The notes below the pieces were generated by a model that saw only the letters and a program-made list of their open reading frames with translations, did not search any database and had not been told where the DNA came from. Both the position numbers and the translations under genes were made by a program. A DNA stretch of 11,395 nt from NCBI GenBank assembly GCA_038323265.1, contig JBBQGT010000103.1, forward strand, positions 1-11,395, in the 5' to 3' direction. This document shows, one piece after another, positions 1 to 6,216 of the stretch. Source of the DNA: PNKC01 sp038323265. GTDB taxonomy: Bacteria; Chloroflexota; Dehalococcoidia; Tepidiformales; Tepidiformaceae. The first letter of the stretch is position 1, and every line of letters starts with the position of its first letter.

Positions 1-37
1 CTTTGATTTCCATACGATGTACCTCCCGAAACGCCAC
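1..37 (-). CDS. istA: IS21 transposase IstA, N-terminal fragment (cut by window edge)
   Basis: Only the first 12 codons are present. They read MAFREVHRMEIK from a GTG start at 37-35. MAFREV or MAYREV followed by a (V/I)K-containing helix is the typical opening of IstA, the DDE transposase of IS21 elements, just before its helix-turn-helix. A strong Shine-Dalgarno, GAGGAGG, lies at 42-48, about 5 bases from the GTG, which fixes this start over the internal ATG at 13-11. The rest of istA and the ATPase helper istB should follow to the left. The identification rests on a short peptide plus the adjacent terminal repeats, so it is good but not proven. Confidence 0.7.
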   Translation of the reverse strand, partial: MAFREVHRMEIK

Positions 38-80
38 GGCGGCCTCCTCTGGCCGACATCGTGACGAAGTTGCGTTCGGG

Positions 81-182
81 TGGCTCAATAACTCCCGCGA
101 TCTGGCTCATTGATCCCCGCGATCCCCTGGCTCAATGTCTCACGCGATCACACCCGCAGGCGGATCAATAACTCATACGATT
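81..182 (-). repeat. four 22-bp terminal repeats of the IS21 element
   Basis: Four copies of a 22-bp unit lie in the same orientation at 81-102, 103-124, 128-149 and 161-182. The first two are directly abutting; the others are separated by 3 and 11 bp. The shared core on the plus strand is TGGCTCAATAACTC followed by a CGCGATC end. The outermost copy (161-182) is the most diverged. In IS21-family elements such multiple repeats at each end are the transposase binding sites. Confidence 0.75.
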
Positions 183-515
183 CACAGTGGCTGCCAGAAA
201 CTGGATGCCGAACTTCACCCGCCAGTCCACCGGCCGGAAGTCATCCCGAGCGCCCATGAGAAACACGAGTGCCCCGCAAACGCCTAGCGCGAGCAGCGCT
301 GTCCAATCTTCGCGAACATAATGTCGAGCGTCTGTGGAGAAGATGGCGACGATGGCCGGCGCGGCAAAGAATGCCGTGAGTATGCTGAATCCGCCCACCC
401 GCGGCACGGATTCGAAGCCCGCCCGGCGGTTGGGTCGAGTCTTCAACCGAAGCAGGGCTGTCAGCGGCACGGCGATGGAGAGCGCCGCGAGGGCCACTTG
501 CAGTTCAAGCCTCAT
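165..515 (-). pseudogene. truncated WecA/MraY-type undecaprenyl-phosphate sugar-1-phosphate transferase
   Basis: This is the N-terminal third of a polytopic membrane glycosyltransferase of family 4 (WecA/TagO/MraY type), which starts a cell-surface polymer by moving a sugar-1-phosphate onto undecaprenyl phosphate. Visible features are a first hydrophobic helix at residues 5-22, the PRVGGF motif after it (about 38-43), two further hydrophobic stretches, and the GARDDFRPVDWRVKFGIQFLAA-like region ending near residue 109, which carries the conserved Asp pair. The last codons (VNRMSY and stop) come from the IS21 end, so the reading frame is broken at about position 187. The later Mg-binding Asp and histidine loops are missing, so this product should be inactive. 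The start is well supported: AGGGGAG at 523-529, 7 bases from the ATG. The 3' part may survive beyond the insertion, off the left edge. Confidence 0.75.
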
Positions 516-624
516 GAATGCACTCCCCTACGGCGCGCCCTTGCATCCTGCCCGCATCCTACGCCTCGACCACATTTTGGGAAGCGTCGTTTCGCGTTGC
601 CTTTTGGCGTTGCATGCTCAAGGC

Positions 625-1134
625 GTGCTTGAACCGAATCCCCTCCAGGGCCCCGCTCAGACCGCCACGCCCCGCGCCAGCCTGGTGCTGGCCGCCGGAG
701 AGTATGGTTCACGATCAAACATCTGGATGGGCGGAGCCCACAGCCATCGCGGCGACGAAATCCTCCATGAAGCGCTCGGCGAGTGCTGGCTGATCGACAC
801 GGCAGGCGATATGCCCGCCGAACATCGTGCTGCCGCGGCAAGAACTATCGCCTGCGTTTTCGTGGATACGGAAGGAATCCCATCGCCCTTTTGGCGCGTC
901 GAACAGACAGTCGCGGATGCCGCCAGCGCCGCGCGTGGTGAATCCGGCTCGGCGCCCACAGACATCTACATCGTCTGCCAGCACGGCATGAACCGCAGCG
1001 GCCTGATCACCGGGTTGCTGCTGCAAGCCCTGGGATTAACGCCCGCCGCAGCGATTGAACGCATCCGAAGCCACCGGCCGGGGGCCCTTTCCAACCACAC
1101 GTTCGAACGCCTTCTCCGCCACGGCGTGCCATAG
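625..1134 (+). CDS. dual-specificity / tyrosine phosphatase-like protein
   Basis: This is a cytosolic cysteine-dependent phosphatase of the DSP/PTP superfamily, about 169 residues from the chosen start. The P-loop CX5R is clear at residues 118-124 (CQHGMNR, followed by SG), with the usual helix after it and a C-terminal RIRSHRPGALSNHTFERLL segment typical of DSPs. The residue before the catalytic Cys is Val rather than the usual His. Asp81 lies about where the general acid would be, but I cannot assign it firmly. The substrate is unknown. The start is uncertain. An in-frame ATG at 514 would overlap the start codon of the divergent transferase gene, which has a strong Shine-Dalgarno of its own, so I prefer GTG 625, which leaves about 110 bp for two divergent promoters. 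Neither start has a clear Shine-Dalgarno. The gene ends 9 bp from the convergent moeA stop codon. Confidence 0.75.
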   Translation: MLEPNPLQGPAQTATPRASLVLAAGEYGSRSNIWMGGAHSHRGDEILHEALGECWLIDTAGDMPAEHRAAAARTIACVFVDTEGIPSPFWRVEQTVADAASAARGESGSAPTDIYIVCQHGMNRSGLITGLLLQALGLTPAAAIERIRSHRPGALSNHTFERLLRHGVP

Positions 1135-1135
1135 T

Positions 1136-1152
1136 GCGGCCCCTTAGGGCGC
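1136..1152. terminator. small GC hairpin between convergent genes
   Basis: GCCC (1139-1142) and GGGC (1147-1150) can pair around a CTTA loop, extended by a 2-bp GC:GC stem past a bulged G. It sits exactly between the converging phosphatase and moeA genes and includes the moeA stop. There is no T-tract, so any terminator role is tentative. Confidence 0.25.
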
Positions 1153-2430
1153 ATGCTCCCAATCGAGCATCATCACGTCGATCTCCTCTCCGGGACGCGC
1201 TTCGGGCGTTTCCTCGGGGATGATCGTCAGCGCATTTGCCGCACTCATGCTAGTCAGGATGCCGCTCCCTTGCGGACCTGTCAGGTCGGCGTAATAACGC
1301 CCGTCTTCGCCCAGGCTGACAATGCAGCGTGCGTAGAAGCGCCGTCCATCCGTGTTCTGAACCGAGTCGCGCGTGATTGCCCGCAAAACGGGCCGTTCCC
1401 AATCGCCGCGGCCCATCATTGTGAAGATCGCCGGCCGACCGAACAGTTCGAACGAGACCATCGAACTCACCGGGTTCCCGGGCAGCCCGAGGTGAGGAAC
1501 CGTACGGCCAATTGGCGACTTGAACGCTCCGAAGGCGAGTGGCTTGCCCGGCTTCATCCGCACGGTCCAAAAGTCCACCTGGCCTTCGCGCGCCAAAACG
1601 TCCTTCACCACGTCGAAGTCCCCGCGCGAGACGCCGGCGCTGGTGACCAGCATATCGGCATCCAGCCCCTCGCGAATCTTCGCCGTCAGGTCCTCCACGG
1701 TGTCCTTGGCGATTCCCAGCAACCGCGGTAGCCCGCCGTACTTCGCCACCATCGCCGCGATGCCGTGCGCGTTCGCATCGTAAATCCGGCCAGGTAGCAG
1801 CGGCTTGCCAGGCTCGGTAATTTCGTCGCCTGTCGAAAGAATCGCCACCACCGGACGCCGGTACACTGGCACGTCCGTGAGGCCGATGCTCGCCAGCACG
1901 CCGATCTCCGATGCCCGCACCACGCGTCCCGCGGGGATCACAATAGAGCCGGCGGTCACGTCCTCGGCGCGATAGCGGATGTTCGCCCCCGGTTCGGCGC
2001 CCTTCAGCACTTGGACGTTCGCCGCTTTCCGCGCAGCTTCGTTCACACCCCGCAACGGTTCGTCGGTCTCTTCGAACGGCACGACGGAGTCCGCTCCCGG
2101 CGGCATTGGAGCGCCTGTCATGATGCGTACCGCCTCGCCCGTTCCAACCCGAGTTTCGAGGACGTAACCCGCCGCCAAGTCCGCGATAACTTTCAGGGTC
2201 TTCGGCGCCGATTCGCTCGCACCGGTTGTATCGCCAGAACGGACCGCGTAACCGTCCATCGCGGTGTTATCGAGCGGTGGAATATCAAACGGGGCGACGA
2301 TGTCTTCGGCCAGCACCTGGCCAAGCGCCTCGAGCAACGGCTTGCGTTCGACTTCGAGTCGGTGAAAGAACGCCAAGATGCGTTCGCGCGCCTCTTCGAC
2401 GCTGATCATGGAGCCGGCTGAAAAGGTCAT
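1144..2430 (-). CDS. moeA: molybdopterin molybdenumtransferase MoeA
   Basis: MoeA inserts molybdate into adenylated molybdopterin, the last step in making the basic molybdenum cofactor. The protein is 428 residues from ATG 2430, close to the 411 of E. coli MoeA, and collinear with it. Visible motifs are DNTAMDGYAVR (54-64), MTGAPMPPGAD (104-114), LSTGDE (198-203), TSAGVSRGDFD (263-273), then KPGKPLAFG and LGLPGNPVS in the MogA-like domain, and a C-terminal beta domain. The usual SGGVS loop reads SAGVS here, a mild deviation. Starts at GTG 2442 and ATG 2409 are also possible. I chose ATG 2430 because GGAG lies 11 bases upstream, although that spacing is long. It is the last gene of a minus-strand run, 83 bp after the RAM-domain gene. 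No molybdoenzyme or other cofactor gene is in the window. Confidence 0.95.
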   Translation of the reverse strand: MTFSAGSMISVEEARERILAFFHRLEVERKPLLEALGQVLAEDIVAPFDIPPLDNTAMDGYAVRSGDTTGASESAPKTLKVIADLAAGYVLETRVGTGEAVRIMTGAPMPPGADSVVPFEETDEPLRGVNEAARKAANVQVLKGAEPGANIRYRAEDVTAGSIVIPAGRVVRASEIGVLASIGLTDVPVYRRPVVAILSTGDEITEPGKPLLPGRIYDANAHGIAAMVAKYGGLPRLLGIAKDTVEDLTAKIREGLDADMLVTSAGVSRGDFDVVKDVLAREGQVDFWTVRMKPGKPLAFGAFKSPIGRTVPHLGLPGNPVSSMVSFELFGRPAIFTMMGRGDWERPVLRAITRDSVQNTDGRRFYARCIVSLGEDGRYYADLTGPQGSGILTSMSAANALTIIPEETPEARPGEEIDVMMLDWEHAP

Positions 2431-2513
2431 GCGGTCAGGCACTCCGAAGGGCGGGCAGTCGCTTTAAGCGTACAGCCCGCGCGTTCCGGGGGCATGCGCC
2501 CGCAAAACTGGCT

Positions 2514-2765
2514 CTAAGCCAGGCGAACAGCGAGACAGGTGGTGGTGCGTTGGACCCCGTGGACCTTCTGGACAGCCTCGGTGATGGCATTCCCCAGGCA
2601 GTCCAGGTCATCCGCCTCAAGCTGCACCACCACGTCGTAAGGCCCTGTCACCGTGTCCACGACAACAACGCGCGCGCCAGGGTATTTGAACTCGTTGATG
2701 GCCGCGCCCACGGCCTTCGCCTTGCCGACATCCGTTTCGATCAGGACATAACCTCGAACGGCCAT
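2514..2765 (-). CDS. standalone Lrp/AsnC-type ligand-binding (RAM) domain protein
   Basis: The product is an 83-residue protein consisting only of the RAM domain, the ligand-sensing and oligomerising half of Lrp/AsnC regulators. It has no helix-turn-helix. The typical pattern is visible: an opening beta strand (GYVLIETDVG), a helix (KAKAVGAAINEF), a VVDTVTGPYDVVVQLEADDLDCL-like strand-turn-strand with the conserved G-x-YD, and a closing strand near the C-terminus. Such free RAM domains fold as dimers that assemble into higher oligomers and bind small molecules such as amino acids; the ligand here cannot be read. The start is well supported by GGAGG at 2772-2776, 6 bases from the ATG. It lies 62 bp after the NHL lipoprotein gene and 83 bp before moeA on the same strand, so co-transcription is plausible. 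Confidence 0.85.
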   Translation of the reverse strand: MAVRGYVLIETDVGKAKAVGAAINEFKYPGARVVVVDTVTGPYDVVVQLEADDLDCLGNAITEAVQKVHGVQRTTTCLAVRLA

Positions 2766-2827
2766 GTGCAGCCTCCAACCTGTTGGTTAAGCCGAATCAT
2801 AGAGAGGGCGTGAACCGTGTCAAGAAC

Positions 2828-4918
2828 TCAGGAATCGAAAACGGGCAACGCGTACGTAAGGGCGAGCTCGCCTTGCGACGATGCCGCGTCCACCTTGACG
2901 GGGAACGTAACCTCCAACTGGCCGATGAAACAGAGCGCCTCCTCGCCGCTCCTGCAGTAGTACACCGAGGCGGTCCCCGTGATCGTTGCCGTCCCAGCGG
3001 CCAACACCGCCGGCACTGGCAGCGAAACCGTCGCCTCGTCGCTCGACCACGAAAGCGCCGTTTCGCCAAGCTCCACAACCGCCGGATTAGAAGACGATAG
3101 CATCAGCTTCGATGGCGCCTGGCTGTTCAGGTGGTAGCCTGCCGGAGCGGTGAACGTCACTCGCAGGTTCGTAGCCCCCGGCGCCACTATTTGCGCGTCC
3201 GCCAGCACTTTTTCGGCCCGTCCCGGCGTAATGGCGGAGGCCACCGACAGGTTCGAAAGCGTCAGCGTTGAGACCTTTCCGCTGGCGACCTCCACTGCTC
3301 GGACCAGGTGATTGTTCGTATCGGCAACGTAAATCGTGCCGCCCGCGAAACCAAGGCCGCCAGGCTCGTCGAACATCGCAATCTGGCCCGGCCCGTCGCT
3401 CCACCCGCGCGAACCGGTGCCCGCGATAGTCGTCACCTCGAAGGTCGCGGCGTCCACCCGCCGCACCTCGTGGTTGTAGGTGTCGCCGACGAAAATGCTG
3501 CCGCCGGCGAAGACAACTCCCTGGGCATGTTGAAGTTTCGCGGCCTTGCCCTTCCCGTCCTCGTTCCCGTAGTCGAACAGCCCAGTCCCAACGATGGTTT
3601 CGACTTCACCGTCCCCGCTTAGCGCCGCCCGCCGCAGCGAACTCGACTCCGGGTCGACCCAGTAGAGGTAGTGCCCGTCAGCCGTGATGCCGCTTGGCTG
3701 GGCCAACGTCGCCTGGCTCTTGCGGTCGCCATCATCGATGCCCTCGCGGCTGGTACCCGCGAACACCGTGATGGTGCCCTGGGCTAGGTTCATCGCCCAG
3801 ATCTGATGAATGCCGGCCATCGCTATGAACAGCCTGTCGCCCGATTGCACCAGATCCCAGGGCGACGCAAGCGCAGTCTCCCTGGCCTTCGATGCAGCGC
3901 CCGGCAGCTTTTCAAGCTGCTTGCCAGTGCCCGCGATCGTCGTCACCTCGTTTGTCGCCAGGTCAACCCGGCGCACCGCGTGGTTTCGCGTGTCCGCCAC
4001 GTAGAGCGTTTTGCCATCCGGCGAAAGCGCGAGGCCCTGGGGCTGGCGGAACGTAGCCTCGTTCGCCGCGCCATCCGCGAATCCCTCGATGCCGCTCCCA
4101 ATCGCCGTCTGCAGCCGTCCGGCGAGGTCCGAAATGAGGACGCGGTTGTGGCCCGAATCGGCGATGAATAGCCGTCCGCCGGCATCATCCGCCAGCACTT
4201 TGCCGGGGAATGAAAGCAGCGTCGCCGTAGCGGTCGATTGCAGCGAGAGCGGGATCGGAGTCTTGTCGATTCCGCCCTTCGCTCCAAATTCCTCAACAAG
4301 CGAGGCGACGATCGGCTGGAATAGCGGATAAACGCCTTCGCCCGCGTGCCCGCCCACCAGGTTGCCAGCGGGGTCGATCACCACAAGCGTGGGCCACGCA
4401 CTCGCGCCGAACGTTTGCCAAACGTCGAACTCAGGGTCGTTAATCACCGGATGCTCGAGACCGTAGCGCTGGATCGCTTCGCGAATGCTGTCGTCGTCGT
4501 GCTCTGTTGAATACTTGCCAGAATGCACGCCGATCACCACGAGGGCGGCACCGAATTCAGCCTCTAGCTTCTTTAGGTCAGGGATGATGTGTTGGCAGTT
4601 GATACAGCCGAGCGTCCAGAAGTCGAGCAGCACGACCTTCCCCTTGAGCTGAGGGAGGGTCAGCGGCTTCTCGACGTTGAACCACGTGACGCCCGTCGGT
4701 ATGGCGGGCGCGGCCTCTTTCCCGGCCCACGACTTGCGCTCAGCCGGCGTGCCCGATGTTGACGAAGGTTGACTCAAATCCCTGCCCCCTGCGGGTTGTT
4801 TTCCGCTGCCGCCGCAAGCGCCGGTGAGCGCCGCCAGCACCAGAAGGAACAACGCCCCCACTACAAGTGTAGATGGCCGCAACCACGACTGGCGTCTCCC
4901 CGGCGAAAATGCAGGCAC
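2828..4918 (-). CDS. NHLRC2-like lipoprotein: thioredoxin-like domain plus NHL beta-propeller
   Basis: This is a predicted surface-anchored lipoprotein of 696 residues from GTG 4918. A hydrophobic signal segment (about 18-34) ends in LTGAC, giving a probable lipidated Cys35. A low-complexity linker follows, then a TlpA-like thioredoxin fold (about 65-225) with a CINC redox pair at Cys105 and Cys108 and the cis-Pro region SAWPTLVV. Next is a propeller (about 230-550) of repeated NHL units such as LFIADSGHNRV, LYVADTRNHAVRRVD and IYVADTNNHLVRAVE, each followed by a TIAGTG-type strand. A beta-rich C-terminal domain (about 560-690) carries a further cysteine pair (YYCRSGEEALCF). This order and length match vertebrate NHLRC2 and its bacterial relatives. 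A role in extracytoplasmic thiol redox chemistry is inferred. The start is unclear: TTG 4945, GTG 4918, TTG 4882 and GTG 4861 are all in frame, and the best Shine-Dalgarno serves an out-of-frame ATG. Confidence 0.85.
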   Translation of the reverse strand: MPAFSPGRRQSWLRPSTLVVGALFLLVLAALTGACGGSGKQPAGGRDLSQPSSTSGTPAERKSWAGKEAAPAIPTGVTWFNVEKPLTLPQLKGKVVLLDFWTLGCINCQHIIPDLKKLEAEFGAALVVIGVHSGKYSTEHDDDSIREAIQRYGLEHPVINDPEFDVWQTFGASAWPTLVVIDPAGNLVGGHAGEGVYPLFQPIVASLVEEFGAKGGIDKTPIPLSLQSTATATLLSFPGKVLADDAGGRLFIADSGHNRVLISDLAGRLQTAIGSGIEGFADGAANEATFRQPQGLALSPDGKTLYVADTRNHAVRRVDLATNEVTTIAGTGKQLEKLPGAASKARETALASPWDLVQSGDRLFIAMAGIHQIWAMNLAQGTITVFAGTSREGIDDGDRKSQATLAQPSGITADGHYLYWVDPESSSLRRAALSGDGEVETIVGTGLFDYGNEDGKGKAAKLQHAQGVVFAGGSIFVGDTYNHEVRRVDAATFEVTTIAGTGSRGWSDGPGQIAMFDEPGGLGFAGGTIYVADTNNHLVRAVEVASGKVSTLTLSNLSVASAITPGRAEKVLADAQIVAPGATNLRVTFTAPAGYHLNSQAPSKLMLSSSNPAVVELGETALSWSSDEATVSLPVPAVLAAGTATITGTASVYYCRSGEEALCFIGQLEVTFPVKVDAASSQGELALTYALPVFDS

Positions 4919-4926
4919 GCAGCCAT
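4861..4926 (-). other. possible short upstream ORF overlapping the lipoprotein start
   Basis: The strongest ribosome-binding site in this area, GGGGAGGG at 4934-4941, is 7 bases from an ATG at 4926 that is not in the lipoprotein frame. It opens 21 codons ending in TAG at 4863-4861. That TAG overlaps by one base a GTG in the lipoprotein frame (TAGTG). It is either a real upstream ORF with stop-start coupling, a sign of a 1-base frameshift in the assembly, or chance. Confidence 0.3.
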
Positions 4927-5011
4927 CGTACGGCCCTCCCCGCAAGGTTCGGTTACGTGTCGCTTACGCGGCTCGAGGCGCGACCCTCCCAGACGCTACC
5001 GCCGCCTGCTT

Positions 5012-5017
5012 TATACT
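5012..5017 (+). promoter_or_regulatory. probable -10 box of pheS, giving a very short or absent leader
   Basis: TATACT at 5012-5017 is a near-perfect -10 hexamer in an otherwise GC-rich stretch. The matching -35 position is poor (CCAGAC near 4989-4994). The box ends only 10 bases before the pheS ATG, so transcription would begin around 5024, leaving 0 to about 5 bases of leader. This agrees with the absence of a Shine-Dalgarno before pheS. Confidence 0.5.
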
Positions 5018-5027
5018 CGTAGCTACC

Positions 5028-6086
5028 ATGACCCAAACGCTCACCACGTTCGAGGCCCTTGAGGCCGACGCTCTCGCCGCGCTCGCCTCCGCCAACAGCG
5101 ATGCGGCGCTCGAGGCGTGGCGCGTGCAGTGGCTCGGTCGCCAGGATGGCCGCCTGACTGCGCTCTTGCGATCCGTGCGCGAGCAGCCAGCGGAATCGCG
5201 CGGGCCATTCGGTGCAGCCGCTAACCGCTTAAAGCAGACGCTCGAAGAGGCGCTCGGCGCCCGCCACGAGGAGAACCGCGAGTCTGCCCTCCACGTGCTG
5301 AGCACTTCTGCCGCCATCGACGTTACGCTGCCCGGCCGCCCACAGGCGATCGGTCGCCTTCATCCGGTGACGCAGACCCAGCGCGACATCGTCCAGGCCT
5401 TCGAAGAGATGGGCTTTCGCGTTGCCGAAGGTCCAGAAGTGGAGTGGGATCGCTACAACTTCGATGCTGCGCGCATCCCCGAAGACCACCCCGCGCGCGA
5501 CATGTGGGACACCATCTGGGTGAACAAGCTCATCGATGGCAAGCGCAGCATGCTCCTCCGCACGCACACCACGCCCAACCAGGTGCGCGTGATGGAGCGC
5601 ACGCCCGAGCCGCCGATTCGGGTCATCGTGCCGGGCAAGTGCTACCGGCAGGAAGCCACTGACAACAGCCACGAGTGGATGCTCACCCAGATCGAGGGCC
5701 TCGCCGTGGGTGAAGGCGTGCGCATGAGCGACCTCAAGGGCGTGCTCTACGGCATGGCCCGGCGGCTTTTCGGCTCTGAGCGCAAGATCATCTTCCACCA
5801 CAGCTATTTCCCATTCGTCGAACCGGGCGTGGAGATGGCGATGGACTGCTTCATCTGTCGCGGCAACGGTTCGGATTGCCGCACCTGCCATGGCACAGGC
5901 TGGATCGAGATCCTCGGCGCCGGCATGGTCCACCCGGAGATTATTGAAAACGCAGGCTACGATTCAACGAAGCACACGGGATTCGCCTTCGGCCTCGGCG
6001 TCGAACGCGTTGCGCTGCTGCGCTGGGGCATCGAAGACATTCGCCACTTCTACCAGAACGACCTGCGCTTCCTCAGCCAGTTCTAG
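5028..6086 (+). CDS. pheS: phenylalanine-tRNA ligase alpha subunit PheS
   Basis: This is the catalytic subunit of the (alpha-beta)2 class II synthetase that charges tRNA-Phe; 352 residues, normal length. An N-terminal coiled-coil (about 1-90) precedes the class II core: HPVTQTQRDIVQAFEEMGF, the WDTIWVN region, HTTPNQVRVM, motif 2 at HHSYFPFVEPGVEM, and motif 3 in GFAFGLGVERVALLRWGIEDIRHFY near the C-terminus. The Ala of GFAFG that shapes the Phe pocket is present. A four-cysteine insert, Cys274, Cys277, Cys284 and Cys287 in a CxxC-x6-CxxC zinc-ribbon-like arrangement, replaces the shorter loop of E. coli PheS; Bacillus-type enzymes have a similar insert. I chose ATG 5028 because family similarity begins there and the -10 box lies just upstream. 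The open frame extends further 5' but without homology. Its TAG stop coincides with the first unit of the heptamer array. Confidence 0.97.
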   Translation: MTQTLTTFEALEADALAALASANSDAALEAWRVQWLGRQDGRLTALLRSVREQPAESRGPFGAAANRLKQTLEEALGARHEENRESALHVLSTSAAIDVTLPGRPQAIGRLHPVTQTQRDIVQAFEEMGFRVAEGPEVEWDRYNFDAARIPEDHPARDMWDTIWVNKLIDGKRSMLLRTHTTPNQVRVMERTPEPPIRVIVPGKCYRQEATDNSHEWMLTQIEGLAVGEGVRMSDLKGVLYGMARRLFGSERKIIFHHSYFPFVEPGVEMAMDCFICRGNGSDCRTCHGTGWIEILGAGMVHPEIIENAGYDSTKHTGFAFGLGVERVALLRWGIEDIRHFYQNDLRFLSQF

Positions 6087-6118
6087 GCCATTGGCTGTTG
6101 GCTATTGGCCATTGGCCC
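6084..6118 (+). repeat. left heptamer array (five TTGGCYR units)
   Basis: Five contiguous 7-bp units run from the pheS stop codon: TAGGCCA, TTGGCTG, TTGGCTA, TTGGCCA, TTGGCCC. There are no spacers and the register is perfect. Units 2 to 4 contain the left half of the 16-bp inverted repeat shared with the right end. Confidence 0.85.
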
Positions 6119-6138
6119 GAATCCGCCAGGAGGCGAGC

Positions 6139-6216
6139 ATGCGACCGTCCAGACCAGCGCAGCTATTGGCTGTTGGCCATCGGCTATCGGCACGGATTCG
6201 CCAGGACCCGAGATGA
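6139..6216 (+). CDS. 25-codon leader ORF overlapping the S23 gene start
   Basis: ATG 6139 has a textbook AGGAGG at 6128-6133, 5 bases upstream, which is stronger than the site of the gene that follows. It encodes a 25-residue basic peptide (MRPSRPAQLLAVGHRLSARI and five more residues). Its TGA (6214-6216) overlaps the S23 ATG (6213-6215) as ATGA, so translation could be coupled. The first codons (MRP) resemble the S23 start (MRPF), so it is probably the relic of a duplicated S23 5' end. It is unknown whether the peptide itself has any function. Confidence 0.4.
   Translation: MRPSRPAQLLAVGHRLSARIRQDPR
6159..6193 (+). repeat. internal heptamer array (second leader copy)
   Basis: A second run of the same 7-bp unit: GCAGCTA (degenerate), TTGGCTG, TTGGCCA, TCGGCTA, TCGGCAC. 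It lies in the same orientation as the left array and directly before the S23 ribosome-binding site. It is more diverged than the left array. Confidence 0.7.

Larger units (their letters stand above)
1..186 (-). mobile_element. IS21-family insertion sequence, istA-side terminus (continues off the left edge)
   Basis: This is the outer end of an insertion sequence whose transposase reads leftwards out of the window. Two things in the sequence support it: the opening codons of an IstA-type transposase at 37-1, and four related 22-bp repeats between it and the outer end. Multiple internal repeats at the termini are a known hallmark of IS21 elements, where they bind IstA. The outer edge is placed at about 186 because, read on the minus strand, the element then begins TGTGAATCG, fitting the TG...CA ends of the family, and because the host reading frame loses family similarity there. 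The far end, istB and the target duplication are outside the window, so the exact boundary is uncertain by a few bases. Confidence 0.75.

Noticed and set aside
81..182. Regularly spaced repeats resembling a CRISPR array
   Set aside because: Spacing is 0, 3 and 11 bp, with no unique spacers of constant length, and the repeats abut an IstA start; they fit IS21 terminal repeats.
334..513. N-terminal extension of the phosphatase to ATG 334
   Set aside because: These codons are antisense to the transferase fragment and resemble no phosphatase N-terminus.
4946..5027. T-box leader before pheS
   Set aside because: The 82-bp gap is too short, holds no T-box motif, and the -10 box lies almost on the start codon.
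5229..5933. 234-codon open frame antisense to pheS
   Set aside because: It is fully covered by conserved pheS codons; the protein is low in recognisable structure.
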